A stretch of 64,000 nt of DNA from Hofstenia miamia. Lineage: Eukaryota > Xenacoelomorpha > Acoela. Both the position numbers and the translations under genes were made by a program. The DNA lies in NCBI GenBank assembly GCA_004352715.1, contig SCFE01000017.1, forward strand, positions 2,325,841-2,389,840, given 5' to 3'. Numbering within the stretch: position 1 is the first letter of the stretch; each line of letters begins with the position of its first letter. Below, in pieces: positions 15,101 to 24,204 of the stretch. The notes under the pieces were generated by a model that was not told where the DNA came from, did no database searches, and saw only the letters and a list, made by a program, of their open reading frames with translations.

Positions 15101-18100
15101 CCTTCCGTCAATTGATAGAATCGAACGTAATTGCTAAATCTATCAAATTCCAATTTTCAGGACAAGTTTTTTCACTGATACTTTCAAAATCTAATTTGTC
15201 CATCCTAAATTTGTAAAATTGATTGATTGGCGTAAAATAATGCCAGTTACTATATAATTGAAAAAATTGTAGTTAATATTAAAATATATAAGATATTCTT
15301 AATATTAGTAAATCTAAGTTAAAACACATTTTGTAATTACAGACAACGTCCGGACTAAATACCTAAATACTTAAACAATTATTGTAACAATGGGAACATA
15401 AAATGTCAATACTGATAGTAATTTAAATTATATAAACGCTGTATATGTATATATGTAAATTCATTCAATTCTTACCTTGTAAATTCCGCTAGTTCATCTT
15501 TTTTAGTTGATCTGTCTTTGGGTGGATTTCTTGGTGAAGTGAAAGTACTTTTAACACTTTGCAGAAAGTCAAATATGGTTGGTATTGGACGCAGATCAAA
15601 ATTAAGGTAAATCGAAAAAGATTACTTTTAAAATGCTTCTCACACACAACAGAATTTTTGCTAAGAGTTAAATTTGAGCGACAAATTGCTTTCTTCCATG
15701 CATCCTGTAAACCCTTTTGATGTGGGAAAGCAAACATTGTGTAGTAGATATCTGTTTTGTAATCAGATTTACATAGGGGCACCGCACATTTCTTAACCAT
15801 TGTAACGACGATATATTTCTGCACTAATGACTCAAGGTAGTCGTTTGCATAGACCAATGTGTTTTAATTCGCACAATCGTGGAATATGCTGTGAACAACC
15901 ATGCATTTTGATTGGCCGACGTGCAGATGTTTTCATCACACTAGTAATTACCCAATTACGTGATGAATTCAAAAGAATAAGCTATACTATCATAACATTG
16001 TAAAGCTCTTTTGTCTTGTATGATATTCTGTAATGTTAATAGGTCGGCCCCCAAATTAATTGGCATTACTGCAGATAACCGGGCCGTGTATTAAAGAAGG
16101 CCCTGATGTAACATATTTTGATAACAAATAAAAGAAATATTTTGACATTTTCGTTTATATGTGGAAGTCTTATCAAATTGCCCATGACCAGCCCTCTATT
16201 TTCCCAATCACATAACTAAAATGCTTTCTCAAAGTGTCCACAGTAGTGAACTCCATGAAAAAAGTCCAAGGTATGCAGTGTTTTTTTCGTTTTTCTTTCA
16301 CAAAGTGGATTATCAAGTGTTGGTGCAGTTAACACTTTTGCACTAATTTCATGAGTGGTTAAGCAACTTCTGTAGATCCAACGCCACCAGTGCATTCATT
16401 GACATTTATTTGCTCTTCCATTATTGCTCTTGGCGCTGCAAATACTCCACGACCTTTATCATGATCTGAAGCACGCTCCCCGGCTTATGCGTATGAATCA
16501 CTGTATCCCGGTCTTAATTACACTGGTCAACAAAATGAAACTTTTTTTTCTCATCTTGAATATAAAGTATGTTTTCTAGACCAATTTTCCTTGCTGGTTT
16601 CAAATCTTTACTCTATTTATTCACATCACGTCTCATTTTTTATCTACAGAGTATCCCAAAAGTTAAGTCAAGTAAATGCACTATAGGTTTGTATTTTTTA
16701 ATTTCATATCCCACTATACAAATTATAGATGGATAGTATGATTAATTGTGATTTCTCTATGTTATATGACTAATTAGACACCCATAAATGTATCACTACA
16801 CATATTTCATGTAAATATGACATTGCACGTTTGTCTATTTAATGTAGTTTGATCATACATGTATCCTGCATTGAACCAATTTTTTTATCATATTAGTTAT
16901 ATTTTATTATATTGCATATATATAAAAGCATATATCTAGAACAACTCAACATTATGTCTCCCTTATAAAGATTACTGAACAATAAAATAAAGCAAATCAC
17001 TTAGAAAAATTGTATTTTCGACTTGCAGTGATGTGTCTGAGTTGGTTGATCACGGGATAAGGTCCAGCAGTAGTCTGCTAGCATGCTTTCATTCCAGAAG
17101 CCTTAATGTTTCTCCATCACACTAATATCCTGGTGGAAGCGTTCATCGTGTTCATCAGAGACTGCTCCAAGATTAATATCACGAAAGAAATCCAAATGCG
17201 AATCAAGAAAATGAACTTTCAGTGACATTCGACAACCCAAAAGACAATAAGTCCTCAAAAGATTCTTAACACCTTCCTTGTAGTCATTTGGTTTGTTGTT
17301 GCTCAGAAAGTTATGAAAAATCCATGTGAAAGCATTCCAGGCAGACAACTCAGCCTCATCCAATGTTGCCTTGAAGTTGTCATCTTTGAGTATTTCCCAA
17401 ATTTGAGGCCTGACAAAGATTCCTTCTTTCAATTTTGCTTGGGAAATTTTTGGAAACTTTTCCACGATGTAGTCGAATCCTCTGAATTGTCTTCTTCCTA
17501 GGGTTTTGATGAATTGCTTAATCAATCCCAACTTTATGTGTAAAGGAGGTAATAGAATATTGTCTCTATCGACAAGTGGTACACTTTTCACATTACACAA
17601 TCCTGGATCGTATGACATTCGTTGTGGCCAATTAGATTCAACGTAATGTTTATGTGTTGCTCGGCTGTTCCAGAGACACAAAAAACAGCAGTACTTTGTA
17701 AAACCTGATTGCATACCCATGAGCATCCCTATGACTTTCAAATCACCGCACAATTTCATTCATGAACTCTGTGACGTGACACTACTTAGGCCTTAAAAAT
17801 CTCAATTTATGAACAAATGAGGCTTACATATTAATCCATTTATATAACAGAAGGTACACATCAAAGTTATACGTCTTTCATATCAGAAAAAGTAGATTAA
17901 AACACACTTTCAATCCATGATAGCATGGAGTACATGTCAGATCAGACTACAGAGAGATATAAGCAAAACTATTAAAACACAGAAAATAATAAGCGTCTTC
18001 ATCTCAAAAATATGACGTGCTACGAAAAAACGGACTTCAGATTTGAAATCAGCATCAAAAAGTACACCAGATACACATGATCATCAGCTTGATGAAAAAT

Positions 18101-19986
18101 TGTTGTTGACCAGTGTTATCAGGGCTAGCACATTTTGGAATGCCATCATTTTTAGATATTATGTCTTTTTCACTCTTTTTGCGTGTAACAGTAAATGGGG
18201 AACAGTTATTGCTGCTTGTCTGTGAGCTCAAATAGACTTAATCTAGAAAAGTGGGTTTAGATATACCTAAAATTAAACAACAAAACTAATGCATATGCAA
18301 ACAAAAATATATTTTTGAAAATGATTAGAATAATGTCGCAGATAATAACAACTACAGAATGGTAATCTTCCGAAATCCAAACGCAAACGTTTAGTTGTTT
18401 ATGACGCTATGAGGATATTTTTAACATTGAGAACAGTTCTTACATAAACAGCTTTCTACCACGGAAATGTTACAATGGCATTTGGTTCAAATGCTTCATA
18501 TCAACTTGTTCATTCAGCAAAGTGCAACAATAACTCGATTTTTACATTTTGTATTTGTAGAAAAACTGCAGTTTAATACCATGGGGTTGCCGATGTATAA
18601 TTTTTTGATATAAAAATTTTTGTAGTTTCATATTTCTAGAATTTTGCTTTATAAAATATAAAAAATTATCTTTATGAAAGATGCATGGACGTAGAATTTT
18701 AAATTATTTACAGAACAAAACAAATGAAATCATCCCAATTGTTCTCTTTTATTAAAAGTTGTTGTGTATCGAATTGATCTCAATAATGTGTTCCAATTAT
18801 TCAGCTTTCAATATAAATTTAACATGTGGAGAAATATGCAAATTAAAATAGTTGTATTTCCTAATAAGGTGACAGTTTTAAGTATGTTTGATATCTATGC
18901 TTCAATCACGTTTGAGTAAATTTTTACAAAGGAAAACCATGGCAATTGCGAATATTTTTGTCTTTGATACAAACCTTGAGCCGGGCTTTGCAGATTCAGG
19001 AATTGAGAATTCCCAAACCTTCTTAACAAATTCTGGTGGAATTCTACCAACTGTTACGTCAATATCAGTTGCCGCCTTCATAACTTTAGTGTGTCTATAT
19101 TCGATTGATACTTGAATGGAGTAAACATTTCCATAAGTTAGCTTTCCGCTTTCATAAACAATTGTCAATTTTGTTGGCAAAGAAGGTGGTTCAAAAGTTT
19201 CCTTCCCAGCCAATTCTTTGAAGATAAAAATTGGAGGAATATCTAAACAGGCAATTTCTAATAGTTATATACTTTTAAAAGTACAATTGACCAAGATAAA
19301 ATGTTCATAAATTGCAAATGAAATAGTAATAGAAAGCACAGCATGTGGTAAGATAAAGCTTATTCGATACATTTTATTCTAAATATTTAATAATAATAAA
19401 TTTTCTAAAATTATAAGAATAAATGTTAAATCCAAATAGTTTAAGAAATATAATTAATATGGCATTTGAATATTATAGGTTCTATATATCCACATTTTCA
19501 CGATTTTTGATGTACAAATCTTTGTAGGTAATTTTTGTTAACAGAAATATGTTTGCAAACTGCGAAGCATTCTTTCAATATACATATTTTTTTTTGTGCA
19601 GTTTACGTTGAATCTTGTGTACATAAAAATGTGCTATGAACAATTTGGATTACTCTTTTCTTAAAAATAAAAAAAAAATGCAATCAAAACATTTATTAAA
19701 TCTTAAGGATTGCATGTTAAATTAGTCAATATATAGACAATCTTAACGATATATCTTGAATACTGATAGCTTAATTTATAAACATACTTTTATCTGAGGA
19801 TGTGGTGCTTAATGAAGGTATCCATATCCTCTTACTTTGCTCCACACTCTCGTTGATGTGCAGCACAAACACTTCAGTACCTGGATCGATGTTTTCTGAT
19901 ATAGACGCTTTATTAAATATATTGAGAAATTCTATCTCGGCGGAAGCTATGGTGATAAGGCACATAAAGACAAGAGAAGTTGCCAT
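1342..19986 (-). CDS. cadherin-repeat protein gene, 10 exons, 3' part outside window
   Basis: Ten exons were assembled by eye on the minus strand from GT-AG sites: 19986-19788, 19242-18975, 13287-13062, 12940-12832, 12463-12321, 9066-8953, 8871-8721, 5251-5019, 4910-4793 and 1557-1342. Total 1777 nt, 592 codons plus one base, with every junction in phase and no stop. Residues 1-16 (MATSLVFMCLITIASA) are a signal peptide. About five extracellular cadherin repeats follow. The first (about 17-130) is divergent. The later ones show the family's A-x-D and D-x-N-D-x-x-P-x-F type motifs: LEDSNDCTPVF, ITATDRGNPP with NNQAPVF, IRATDD, ISATDKDAG. Cadherin repeats bind calcium between domains and mediate cell adhesion at the plasma membrane. 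No transmembrane or cytoplasmic part is in the window, so the class (Fat-, Dachsous-, Cad23- or Cad99C-like) is open. Introns are rich in transposons. Confidence 0.88.
1783..2265. mobile_element. small MITE-like repeat
   Basis: Left end TTAACCCTATTAAGGGATG then GTGGGTAAGACCAC. Right end, read inverted, CCTATTCAACGGGTGGGTAA. The similarity between the ends is imperfect and no target duplication was confirmed. No gene was recognised inside. Confidence 0.3.
2768..2799. repeat. (TA)n microsatellite
   Basis: Uninterrupted TA dinucleotides. The rest of 2300-3560 is AT-rich intron with nothing recognised. Confidence 0.9.
3571..4700 (-). pseudogene. P-element (THAP9-type) transposase fragment
   Basis: The longest open stretch is 4341-3901. 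It contains ALIEKFCLSVETLQHVDN and then AASRVAYRNLRGFLSLPS with IRSIQRYFSKIS, the P-transposase helix-turn-helix-like R-x-A-Y-x-x-L-R-x-x-x-x-L-P-x-x-R-x-I-R-R-x-x pattern. The next frame (3870-3571) continues with VGGHLFVRALDKPNI. Upstream (4341-4700) shows decayed coding with stops. The piece lies in the cadherin intron between exons 9 and 10. No THAP finger or terminal repeats were found. Confidence 0.6.
4718..4749. repeat. (TA)n microsatellite
   Basis: Pure TA array 43 bp downstream of the cadherin exon 9 donor, in gene direction. Confidence 0.9.
4793..4910 (-). CDS. cadherin gene exon 9 (repeat 5)
   Basis: Acceptor ttttag|ATTTCT and donor TACACAG|gtttgt. Phase 0 in, phase 1 out. ISATDKDAGVHGQVKYGIV matches the cadherin A-x-D-x-D-x-G-x-x-G-x-V-x-Y motif. 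A (TA)n array lies 45 bp beyond the donor. Confidence 0.88.
5019..5251 (-). CDS. cadherin gene exon 8 (repeats 4-5)
   Basis: Acceptor catttag|GTATTG and donor TTCAGG|gtgtgt. Phase 1 in, phase 0 out. PYNLTIRATDDTSKPPEDS and FLVINVHEEN end repeat 4. YKPEFSG and VIPEDLKIGSEVFR open repeat 5. An outer AG 20 bp upstream would give an immediate stop. Confidence 0.88.
5252..6147. other. cadherin intron, no feature recognised
   Basis: AT-rich intron sequence between exons 8 and 7. Short open frames at 5847-6130 on the minus strand show no motif I can name. Confidence 0.5.
6148..7098. repeat. 951-bp direct repeat, copy 1
   Basis: Matches 7100-8050 at an offset of 952, with no difference noticed by eye. 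The two copies are separated by a single N. No gene inside. Both copies lie in one cadherin intron. Confidence 0.9.
7099..7099. other. single-N assembly join
   Basis: One N exactly between the two copies of the 951-bp repeat, which suggests overlapping contig ends joined without merging. Confidence 0.85.
7100..8050. repeat. 951-bp direct repeat, copy 2
   Basis: Same sequence as 6148-7098. After it the sequence continues into unique intron DNA at aattggcaag. Confidence 0.9.
8721..8871 (-). CDS. cadherin gene exon 7 (repeat 4)
   Basis: Acceptor aatttag|GGATAC and donor AAACAG|gtattt. Phase 0 in, phase 1 out. NVSESITTDTIIAKVDAFDP is the first half of repeat 4. HPFEIVSQT leads into GIVKL of exon 8, the T-G-x-x-x-L turn split by the intron. 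Confidence 0.88.
8953..9066 (-). CDS. cadherin gene exon 6 (end of repeat 3)
   Basis: Acceptor tttttag|ATTACT and donor AATAAG|gttcgg. Phase 0 in and out, 38 codons. ITATDRGNPPKSG and NNQAPVF are textbook A-x-D-x-G-x-P and linker motifs. Confidence 0.9.
9940..11048 (-). mobile_element. decayed Tc1-like transposon
   Basis: Inverted ends CAATCCGACACATAAAG (left) and AAAGTCCGACACAAAA (right, read inverted), each next to TA. The frame at 10393-10196 keeps GIDWSLEWIDQRPECNSLEN plus LCWY, a worn version of the Tc1 W-P-x-Q-S-P-D-L-N-P-I-E-N-L-W block. A further frame near 10400-10430 reads FWPYNGVG, like the family's W-G-x-x-x-x-x-G-V-G. Located in the cadherin intron between exons 5 and 6. Confidence 0.55.
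11049..12113. other. cadherin intron, no feature recognised
   Basis: AT-rich intron sequence. The minus-strand open frames here show no recognisable motif. Confidence 0.45.
12114..12144. repeat. (TA)n microsatellite at gap edge
   Basis: Pure TA array running into an N-run. The far side of the gap also resumes with TA repeats (12303-12313). Confidence 0.9.
12145..12302. other. assembly gap, 158 N
   Basis: Run of N inside a (TA)n array. The true array length is unknown. Confidence 0.98.
12321..12463 (-). CDS. cadherin gene exon 5 (repeat 3)
   Basis: Acceptor gatttag|TTAGTG and donor TTTGAG|gtacgc. Phase 1 in, phase 0 out. It starts VSAKDCDGTSPNNEVTYS (A-x-D-x-D-x-G-x-N pattern). A second AG 11 bp upstream would break the frame, so the inner site was chosen. 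The donor is only 18 bp from the edge of the N-run at 12302. Confidence 0.88.
12832..12940 (-). CDS. cadherin gene exon 4 (repeat 2/3 linker)
   Basis: Acceptor gaattag|ATATGG and donor TTCAAG|gttgaa. Phase 0 in, phase 1 out. It carries LEDSNDCTPVF, the calcium-binding linker, followed by VKNVSEATPLYSEILQ, which opens repeat 3. Confidence 0.88.
13062..13287 (-). CDS. cadherin gene exon 3 (repeat 2)
   Basis: Acceptor aatttag|AATAGG and donor GAAAG|gtacta. Phase 2 in, phase 0 out, 75 whole codons. FKIDHDTGWLTLQASLDYET is the classic cadherin core (F-x-I-D-x-x-T-G-x-L-x-L-x-x-x-L-D-Y-E). Confidence 0.9.
13300..14110. other. cadherin intron, no feature recognised
   Basis: AT-rich intron between exon 3 and the P element. 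The minus-strand frames at 13711-14034 have no motif I recognise. Confidence 0.45.
14299..15190 (-). pseudogene. P-element transposase C-terminal part
   Basis: At 15005-14613 the minus strand encodes FEYVLTSRLQTDPLERRFGQ, then YRQMSGGRFLISL and VSLYISGYIVNKL, all conserved near the C-terminus of P/THAP9 transposases. A TGA interrupts the reading at about 15110 (after DSIN). A stop separates the last part, 14580-14299. The RNase-H-like catalytic centre expected between this and the THAP finger is absent. Confidence 0.8.
15489..15800 (-). pseudogene. THAP domain, N-terminus of P-element transposase
   Basis: Start chosen at the Met before VKKCAVPLCKSDY. The THAP zinc finger is read in order: C-x4-C (CAVPLC), the FAFPHQK segment, W in DAWKKAICR, then VVCEKHF (C-x2-H). 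This finger binds transposon ends in P-type transposases. Downstream of it the frame loses its similarity. Confidence 0.85.
16106..16519. other. spacer between two transposons
   Basis: Intron sequence with no recognised feature. Confidence 0.4.
16520..18116 (-). mobile_element. unclassified DNA transposon-like element
   Basis: ACACTGGTCAACAA at 16520-16533 recurs inverted at 18103-18116. It encloses one coding remnant (17759-17015). No target duplication is obvious. The superfamily is unknown to me. Confidence 0.5.
17015..17759 (-). pseudogene. unclassified transposon-associated protein, interrupted by one stop
   Basis: An open frame of 218 codons from 17759 to 17103 with LPPLHIKLGLIKQFIKTLGR, then KLKEGIFVRPQIWEILKD, MSLKVHFLDSHLDFF, GAVSDEHDERFHQDISVMEK. 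After a TAA the same frame continues WNESMLADYCWTLSRD. Cys-rich FTKYCCFLCLWNS near the start could bind zinc. From memory, similar proteins recur in many arthropod and cnidarian genomes without an assigned function. The N-terminal part is missing. I do not assign a function. Confidence 0.6.
18120..18960. other. cadherin intron, no feature recognised
   Basis: AT-rich intron between the unclassified element and exon 2. Confidence 0.45.
18975..19242 (-). CDS. cadherin gene exon 2 (repeat 1, start of repeat 2)
   Basis: Acceptor gtttag|ATATTCC and donor CAAG|gtttgt. Phase 1 in, phase 2 out. It starts IPPIFIFKELAG and has an inter-repeat linker VTVGRIPPEF, then FSIPESAKPGS, the start of repeat 2. 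Repeat 1 has no clear LDRE or DxNDN calcium motif. Confidence 0.82.
19788..19986 (-). CDS. cadherin gene exon 1 (signal peptide)
   Basis: The exon starts at ATG 19986 and ends at donor AAAA|gtatgt, phase 1, giving 66 codons. The hydrophobic start ends in ASA before EIEF, a good signal-peptidase site. SISENIDPGTEVFVLHIN is the usual opening strand of a cadherin repeat. An AG (ttttag) lies 4 bp upstream of the ATG, so a 5' UTR exon farther right is possible. Confidence 0.85.
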
Positions 19987-22195
19987 TTAGCTAAAATATA
20001 ACTGCTAAAGAATAATAACTACATCTATTACAAAGTTAGCATGGTCATTCTAATTAGACAAAAAATAGCGTTTCTATATAAGACGAATGTCTATTAATTG
20101 TATGTTTACTCAAATATTATTTTCTTCAATTATACTCTTTTTTTATAAGAATTACATCAATCGAAGCAAGGCTTAATGATTCATTCAATATGAGCCTAAA
20201 ATATTTTTAAATGATTTTAAATTTTTGGAGGTTAAATAGTATTTATAGGAGCGGATCCGAGACATCTTCATTGGTGGAAAGATCAAGATTTTCAAACTTA
20301 GGAGACAGATATTATAAAAAATCAAAATTTTCTTAGCAATGTAAACCATCATCATATTAGATTTTCAGAAATTTTTTGAATAAATATGGAAAACCTCAAT
20401 GTGATTCTTAAATATTACTTCAATTTCGAGTATATTGAGTCTTGTGCTTCTTATTAAAAGAATTCTTATAAAAAAGAAGGAGTGTACTTACTTACAACTC
20501 AAAATCAATTTAATCTTCGGGAACATTAGTTATAAAGACACTTTTAAATAACTGTTTTGTAATAAAAATATTGAATTGTGACTTTTGGCAATGTTCATAA
20601 AGCTTTTACGAAATTTACCATAAATAAAAGTTGCTCTATGAGCCTATCTCAGTGTGATACAGGTCTTATGTTTCTTTTATATATGAAAAAATTATACTTT
20701 AAATGATTTCTTTGAATTGAGATAATATCAAAATCGAAATCAATTGTTTTTATATCTTTGTATCCAATAGTTTTAAAATTGAGTTTGTAGAGGAAAATTT
20801 TCCACTTCCTGGTAGACTAGTTACCAGTAAAATGTGAATTTCGCTTTTATTTCTATGAATAAAAAGTGAAAACGCGTTCCTCATTCTGAAGGTGAATTTT
20901 GATGTATATTTTACAGAGGATATATAATACTAACAATGAAAAACGAAACCAAACCTTCCTGAAGAAAGTGTGAAATATCTGTCTATACGTTGGAAATAGA
21001 AGGAATTGCGTGGAAGCAGATAAGGTCATTTAATGTGACTCAAACAACGCCAAGCGTGCGCCAGTCTATTTGAGGAAATTTCGACAGAGCTATTTGCGAA
21101 CAAACATAATTCACAGGCGCAGCCACTGTTAGTGATAAGAATTCTGTAGTATTATACACAATGTCTCATTTATTTTATTCTTAGCGTATTAAGATTTATT
21201 GCAGGAAATATTAGGACATTCTAATTCATAAACACATTACTTTCTAAGTTACCTAAATTTTGGGATCGCACACCATGATAATTTCATACCTTCAAATGTT
21301 TATGATTGTACTCAACGACAACTTCAACTTGTTCAGACTAATTACTTAGAAATATTTATTTTTCCTTACCACGTAAATGAAAATTCCATACTGAAGAATA
21401 AAAAATTTCTAAAATCTTATGAATTTCATTTACATTCTATCAGTAATTTTAAACAACGAAAGTTGGATAAGGTAACAGTATCTGTCTGTTGTTCACAATA
21501 TTGATCTAAGGAAAGATTTATGATGTAAAAACCGATTCTTATGAGAAAATATTAAATAATTACTTCATGAGTTGAATATGCTCACGTGGGCTGGGTATGC
21601 AAATGTTCATAATGTACTGTTTAATTAATAACCATTAACTTCAACGAATGTCAAAGAAACCAAATTTGTTTGCTCTGAAAATTCGCCAAAATTAACATTT
21701 TATGAGCGGCTTTTCATGTTGATCTTATGAATGTGTTTTATATTTTCCATCAACTATTTCAAAACTGTGTGTGTGTAACAATACCACATTGGAGATAGGG
21801 AGATGAAATGTTTTGGAGGACCTCGGTTGCTCACAATGCATATGCAGTATATAAAAACAAAGATTGACATGAGTAGGGCAGGACAGGCCAAGACAGGGTA
21901 GGTCAGGGTGGGCCTTAAAGAAAGGAATTGCAAAAACGAACTGAAAATAAGGTCAACATTTCAAAATAACTGATTTAAACACTATTACGAAGCTGTGCAC
22001 GCAAATGAACCAAAATCAGTGAATGTAGTGAATTTATGAACAATGTCTTGAAAAACAAAACTACATTATGAAATTTTACATTACTATCTTATACTTTTCT
22101 AATGCTTTAGATTTTTCCTTTAAGACAGTAGATTTTATTATGAACTTCTAATATACGAAAAATTGAAAATTTTTTTGGTAGTGATCATAGTAGAC
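19987..22195. other. region upstream of the cadherin gene, no gene seen
   Basis: AT-rich, no long coding frame. It should hold the cadherin promoter or a 5' UTR exon, but no promoter motif can be supported. A short degenerate GGNCA repeat lies at 21873-21916. Confidence 0.4.
21873..21916. repeat. degenerate GGNCA-type short tandem repeat
   Basis: Reads GAGTAGGGCAGGACAGG, CCAAGACAGGG, TAGGTCAGGGTGGGCC: a purine-rich 5-bp-periodic tract that contrasts with the AT-rich surroundings. Confidence 0.5.
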
Positions 22196-22287
22196 GGCAT
22201 AAAATGGGCCGAAGATATATATATCTATATAGTCAAAATTTGATTTAAGTTGTTTGTATCTGAAGATGATTTATACATATATATATA

Positions 22288-22840
22288 ACCGCTTTCGATT
22301 TACTAAATTATTTTCAGATACCACCAAATTAAATCAAATTTCGACTATTCATAAACCCCTAAAAAATATATGACAAATGCAATATTGACATCTTTCATGG
22401 ACATCTAGATATTATCTAGATGTCCATGCATCTTTAAAGACCCAAGATATTTTCCCAAACAAAGATACTGTTCAAAAATAGCTAGTTTCTTCAATTGTAT
22501 ATAAATATGATTGTGAAGAATATAAATAGTCTTATAACTAAGCGACCATTTTATAACAAGAATGAATGAACACCTTTTGGGGAACCTAAGATCATACGTT
22601 TATACATCAACCAAGAGCAGAAATATTAATATAAATATGAGAACATCAAAAACCAAAATCGCAGACAAGCAATAATAATGAACAATACCTCGAAATTATT
22701 AAACAGGCAGAAAACTATTAATTCTTTTTTACATTTGTTTTAGAGAATGCATCTGTAATATAAATGTAGTTGATTGTAAATTTATTAATTCCCATAAATT
22801 TGTATCTGAAAATGATTTAGTAAATCGAAACTGGTTAAAT
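22288..22840. repeat. inverted repeat pair, element of unknown type
   Basis: TTTCGATTTACTAAAT then ATTTTCAGATAC at 22288-22320 recurs inverted at 22802-22836. The stretch between contains no gene and includes the palindrome at 22396. Confidence 0.45.
22396..22428. repeat. perfect 33-bp palindrome
   Basis: Arms CATGGACATCTAGATA and TATCTAGATGTCCATG, 16 bp each, perfect, with a single-base centre. It could form a hairpin or a binding site for a dimeric protein. No context tells which. Confidence 0.85.
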
Positions 22841-22886
22841 GAAACTCAGCACTATTGTTTTCCATATATATATATATATATATATA

Positions 22887-23612
22887 NNNNNNNNNNNNNN
22901 NNNNNNNNNNNNNNNNNNNNNNNNNNNNNNNNNNNNNNNNNNNNNNNNNNNNNNNNNNNNNNNNNNNNNNNNNNNNNNNNNNNNNNNNNNNNNNNNNNNN
23001 NNNNNNNNNNNNNNNNNNNNNNNNNNNNNNNNNNNNNNNNNNNNNNNNNNNNNNNNNNNNNNNNNNNNNNNNNNNNNNNNNNNNNNNNNNNNNNNNNNNN
23101 NNNNNNNNNNNNNNNNNNNNNNNNNNNNNNNNNNNNNNNNNNNNNNNNNNNNNNNNNNNNNNNNNNNNNNNNNNNNNNNNNNNNNNNNNNNNNNNNNNNN
23201 NNNNNNNNNNNNNNNNNNNNNNNNNNNNNNNNNNNNNNNNNNNNNNNNNNNNNNNNNNNNNNNNNNNNNNNNNNNNNNNNNNNNNNNNNNNNNNNNNNNN
23301 NNNNNNNNNNNNNNNNNNNNNNNNNNNNNNNNNNNNNNNNNNNNNNNNNNNNNNNNNNNNNNNNNNNNNNNNNNNNNNNNNNNNNNNNNNNNNNNNNNNN
23401 NNNNNNNNNNNNNNNNNNNNNNNNNNNNNNNNNNNNNNNNNNNNNNNNNNNNNNNNNNNNNNNNNNNNNNNNNNNNNNNNNNNNNNNNNNNNNNNNNNNN
23501 NNNNNNNNNNNNNNNNNNNNNNNNNNNNNNNNNNNNNNNNNNNNNNNNNNNNNNNNNNNNNNNNNNNNNNNNNNNNNNNNNNNNNNNNNNNNNNNNNNNN
23601 NNNNNNNNNNNN
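22887..23612. other. assembly gap, 726 N
   Basis: N-run beginning inside a (TA)n array (22864-22886). Confidence 0.98.
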
Positions 23613-23761
23613 TAAACACACAAAGGTAAAAATTAATATACCAAGGTGGAAACTAAGCACAGAAAGTAAAAAATGTAATTATGTGGGAAAGTAAAAAAGT
23701 AAAAAAAATGCAAACTAAATTAGACCACATAAATAACACAAAAACTAGTAAAAGTACATCC

Positions 23762-23897
23762 ATGACGTCAGCAAAACACCCCCGGCAATATCCACGACGT
23801 CTCAGGTCAAAGGACACCCCTCTCGACCAATCACAAAAAAGTGTAACGAAATGGAACCCACCTCTCGACCAATCAGAAAAAAGTGTAACAAAACGGA
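23762..23897. promoter_or_regulatory. CRE plus two CCAAT boxes in a tandem repeat
   Basis: TGACGTCA at 23764-23771, a second ACGTC at 23794, then two copies of a ~41-bp unit that begins CCTCTCGACCAATCA and ends GTGTAAC(G/A)AAA(T/C)GG. Each holds a CCAAT box. It looks like a promoter-proximal cluster. No gene start was found next to it, and it may belong to a repeat. Confidence 0.35.
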
Positions 23898-24204
23898 ACT
23901 ATTGTTATACTACTAATGTCAAATCAAATTGCACCGATTCTTTCATTGCAACCCTGCACACACTTCATTCCAAGGCTACATTTGCTAAAAAGGTTAATTG
24001 AAGTTCTGTTGGTTTGAGATACAGTGAGTGTCAAAAGTCCTTAGCTCAAGAATCAATGATAAAATATCATTTATCATGCGTGTTATTATATATGTATTAT
24101 AAAATTTTGTTTGATCATAATCATAAGCTTACATCACAAACAATAGTGTACACCAAAAGAATCAAATATATATCACTACAGTTCAAATTATTCGAAGAGA
24201 GCGG

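Larger units (their letters stand above)
14111..16105 (-). mobile_element. THAP/P-element transposon with 43-bp terminal inverted repeats
   Basis: Terminal inverted repeats at 14111-14153 and 16063-16105 match at 42 of 43 positions and begin CAGGGCCTTCTTTAATACAC. A second inverted pair, TTTGGGGGCCGA (14161-14172 and 16044-16055), lies 50 bp from each end. The element is 1995 bp, short for a P element, and holds only the N- and C-terminal parts of the transposase. No clean 8-bp target duplication was seen: the flanks are tatttaac and atgtaaca. It lies in the cadherin intron between exons 3 and 2. Confidence 0.88.

Noticed and set aside
14101-16113. 8-bp target duplication for the P element
   Set aside because: Flanks tatttaac and atgtaaca do not match well enough.
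22785-23694. Long open frames across 22887-23612
   Set aside because: They are only runs of N translated as unknown residues.
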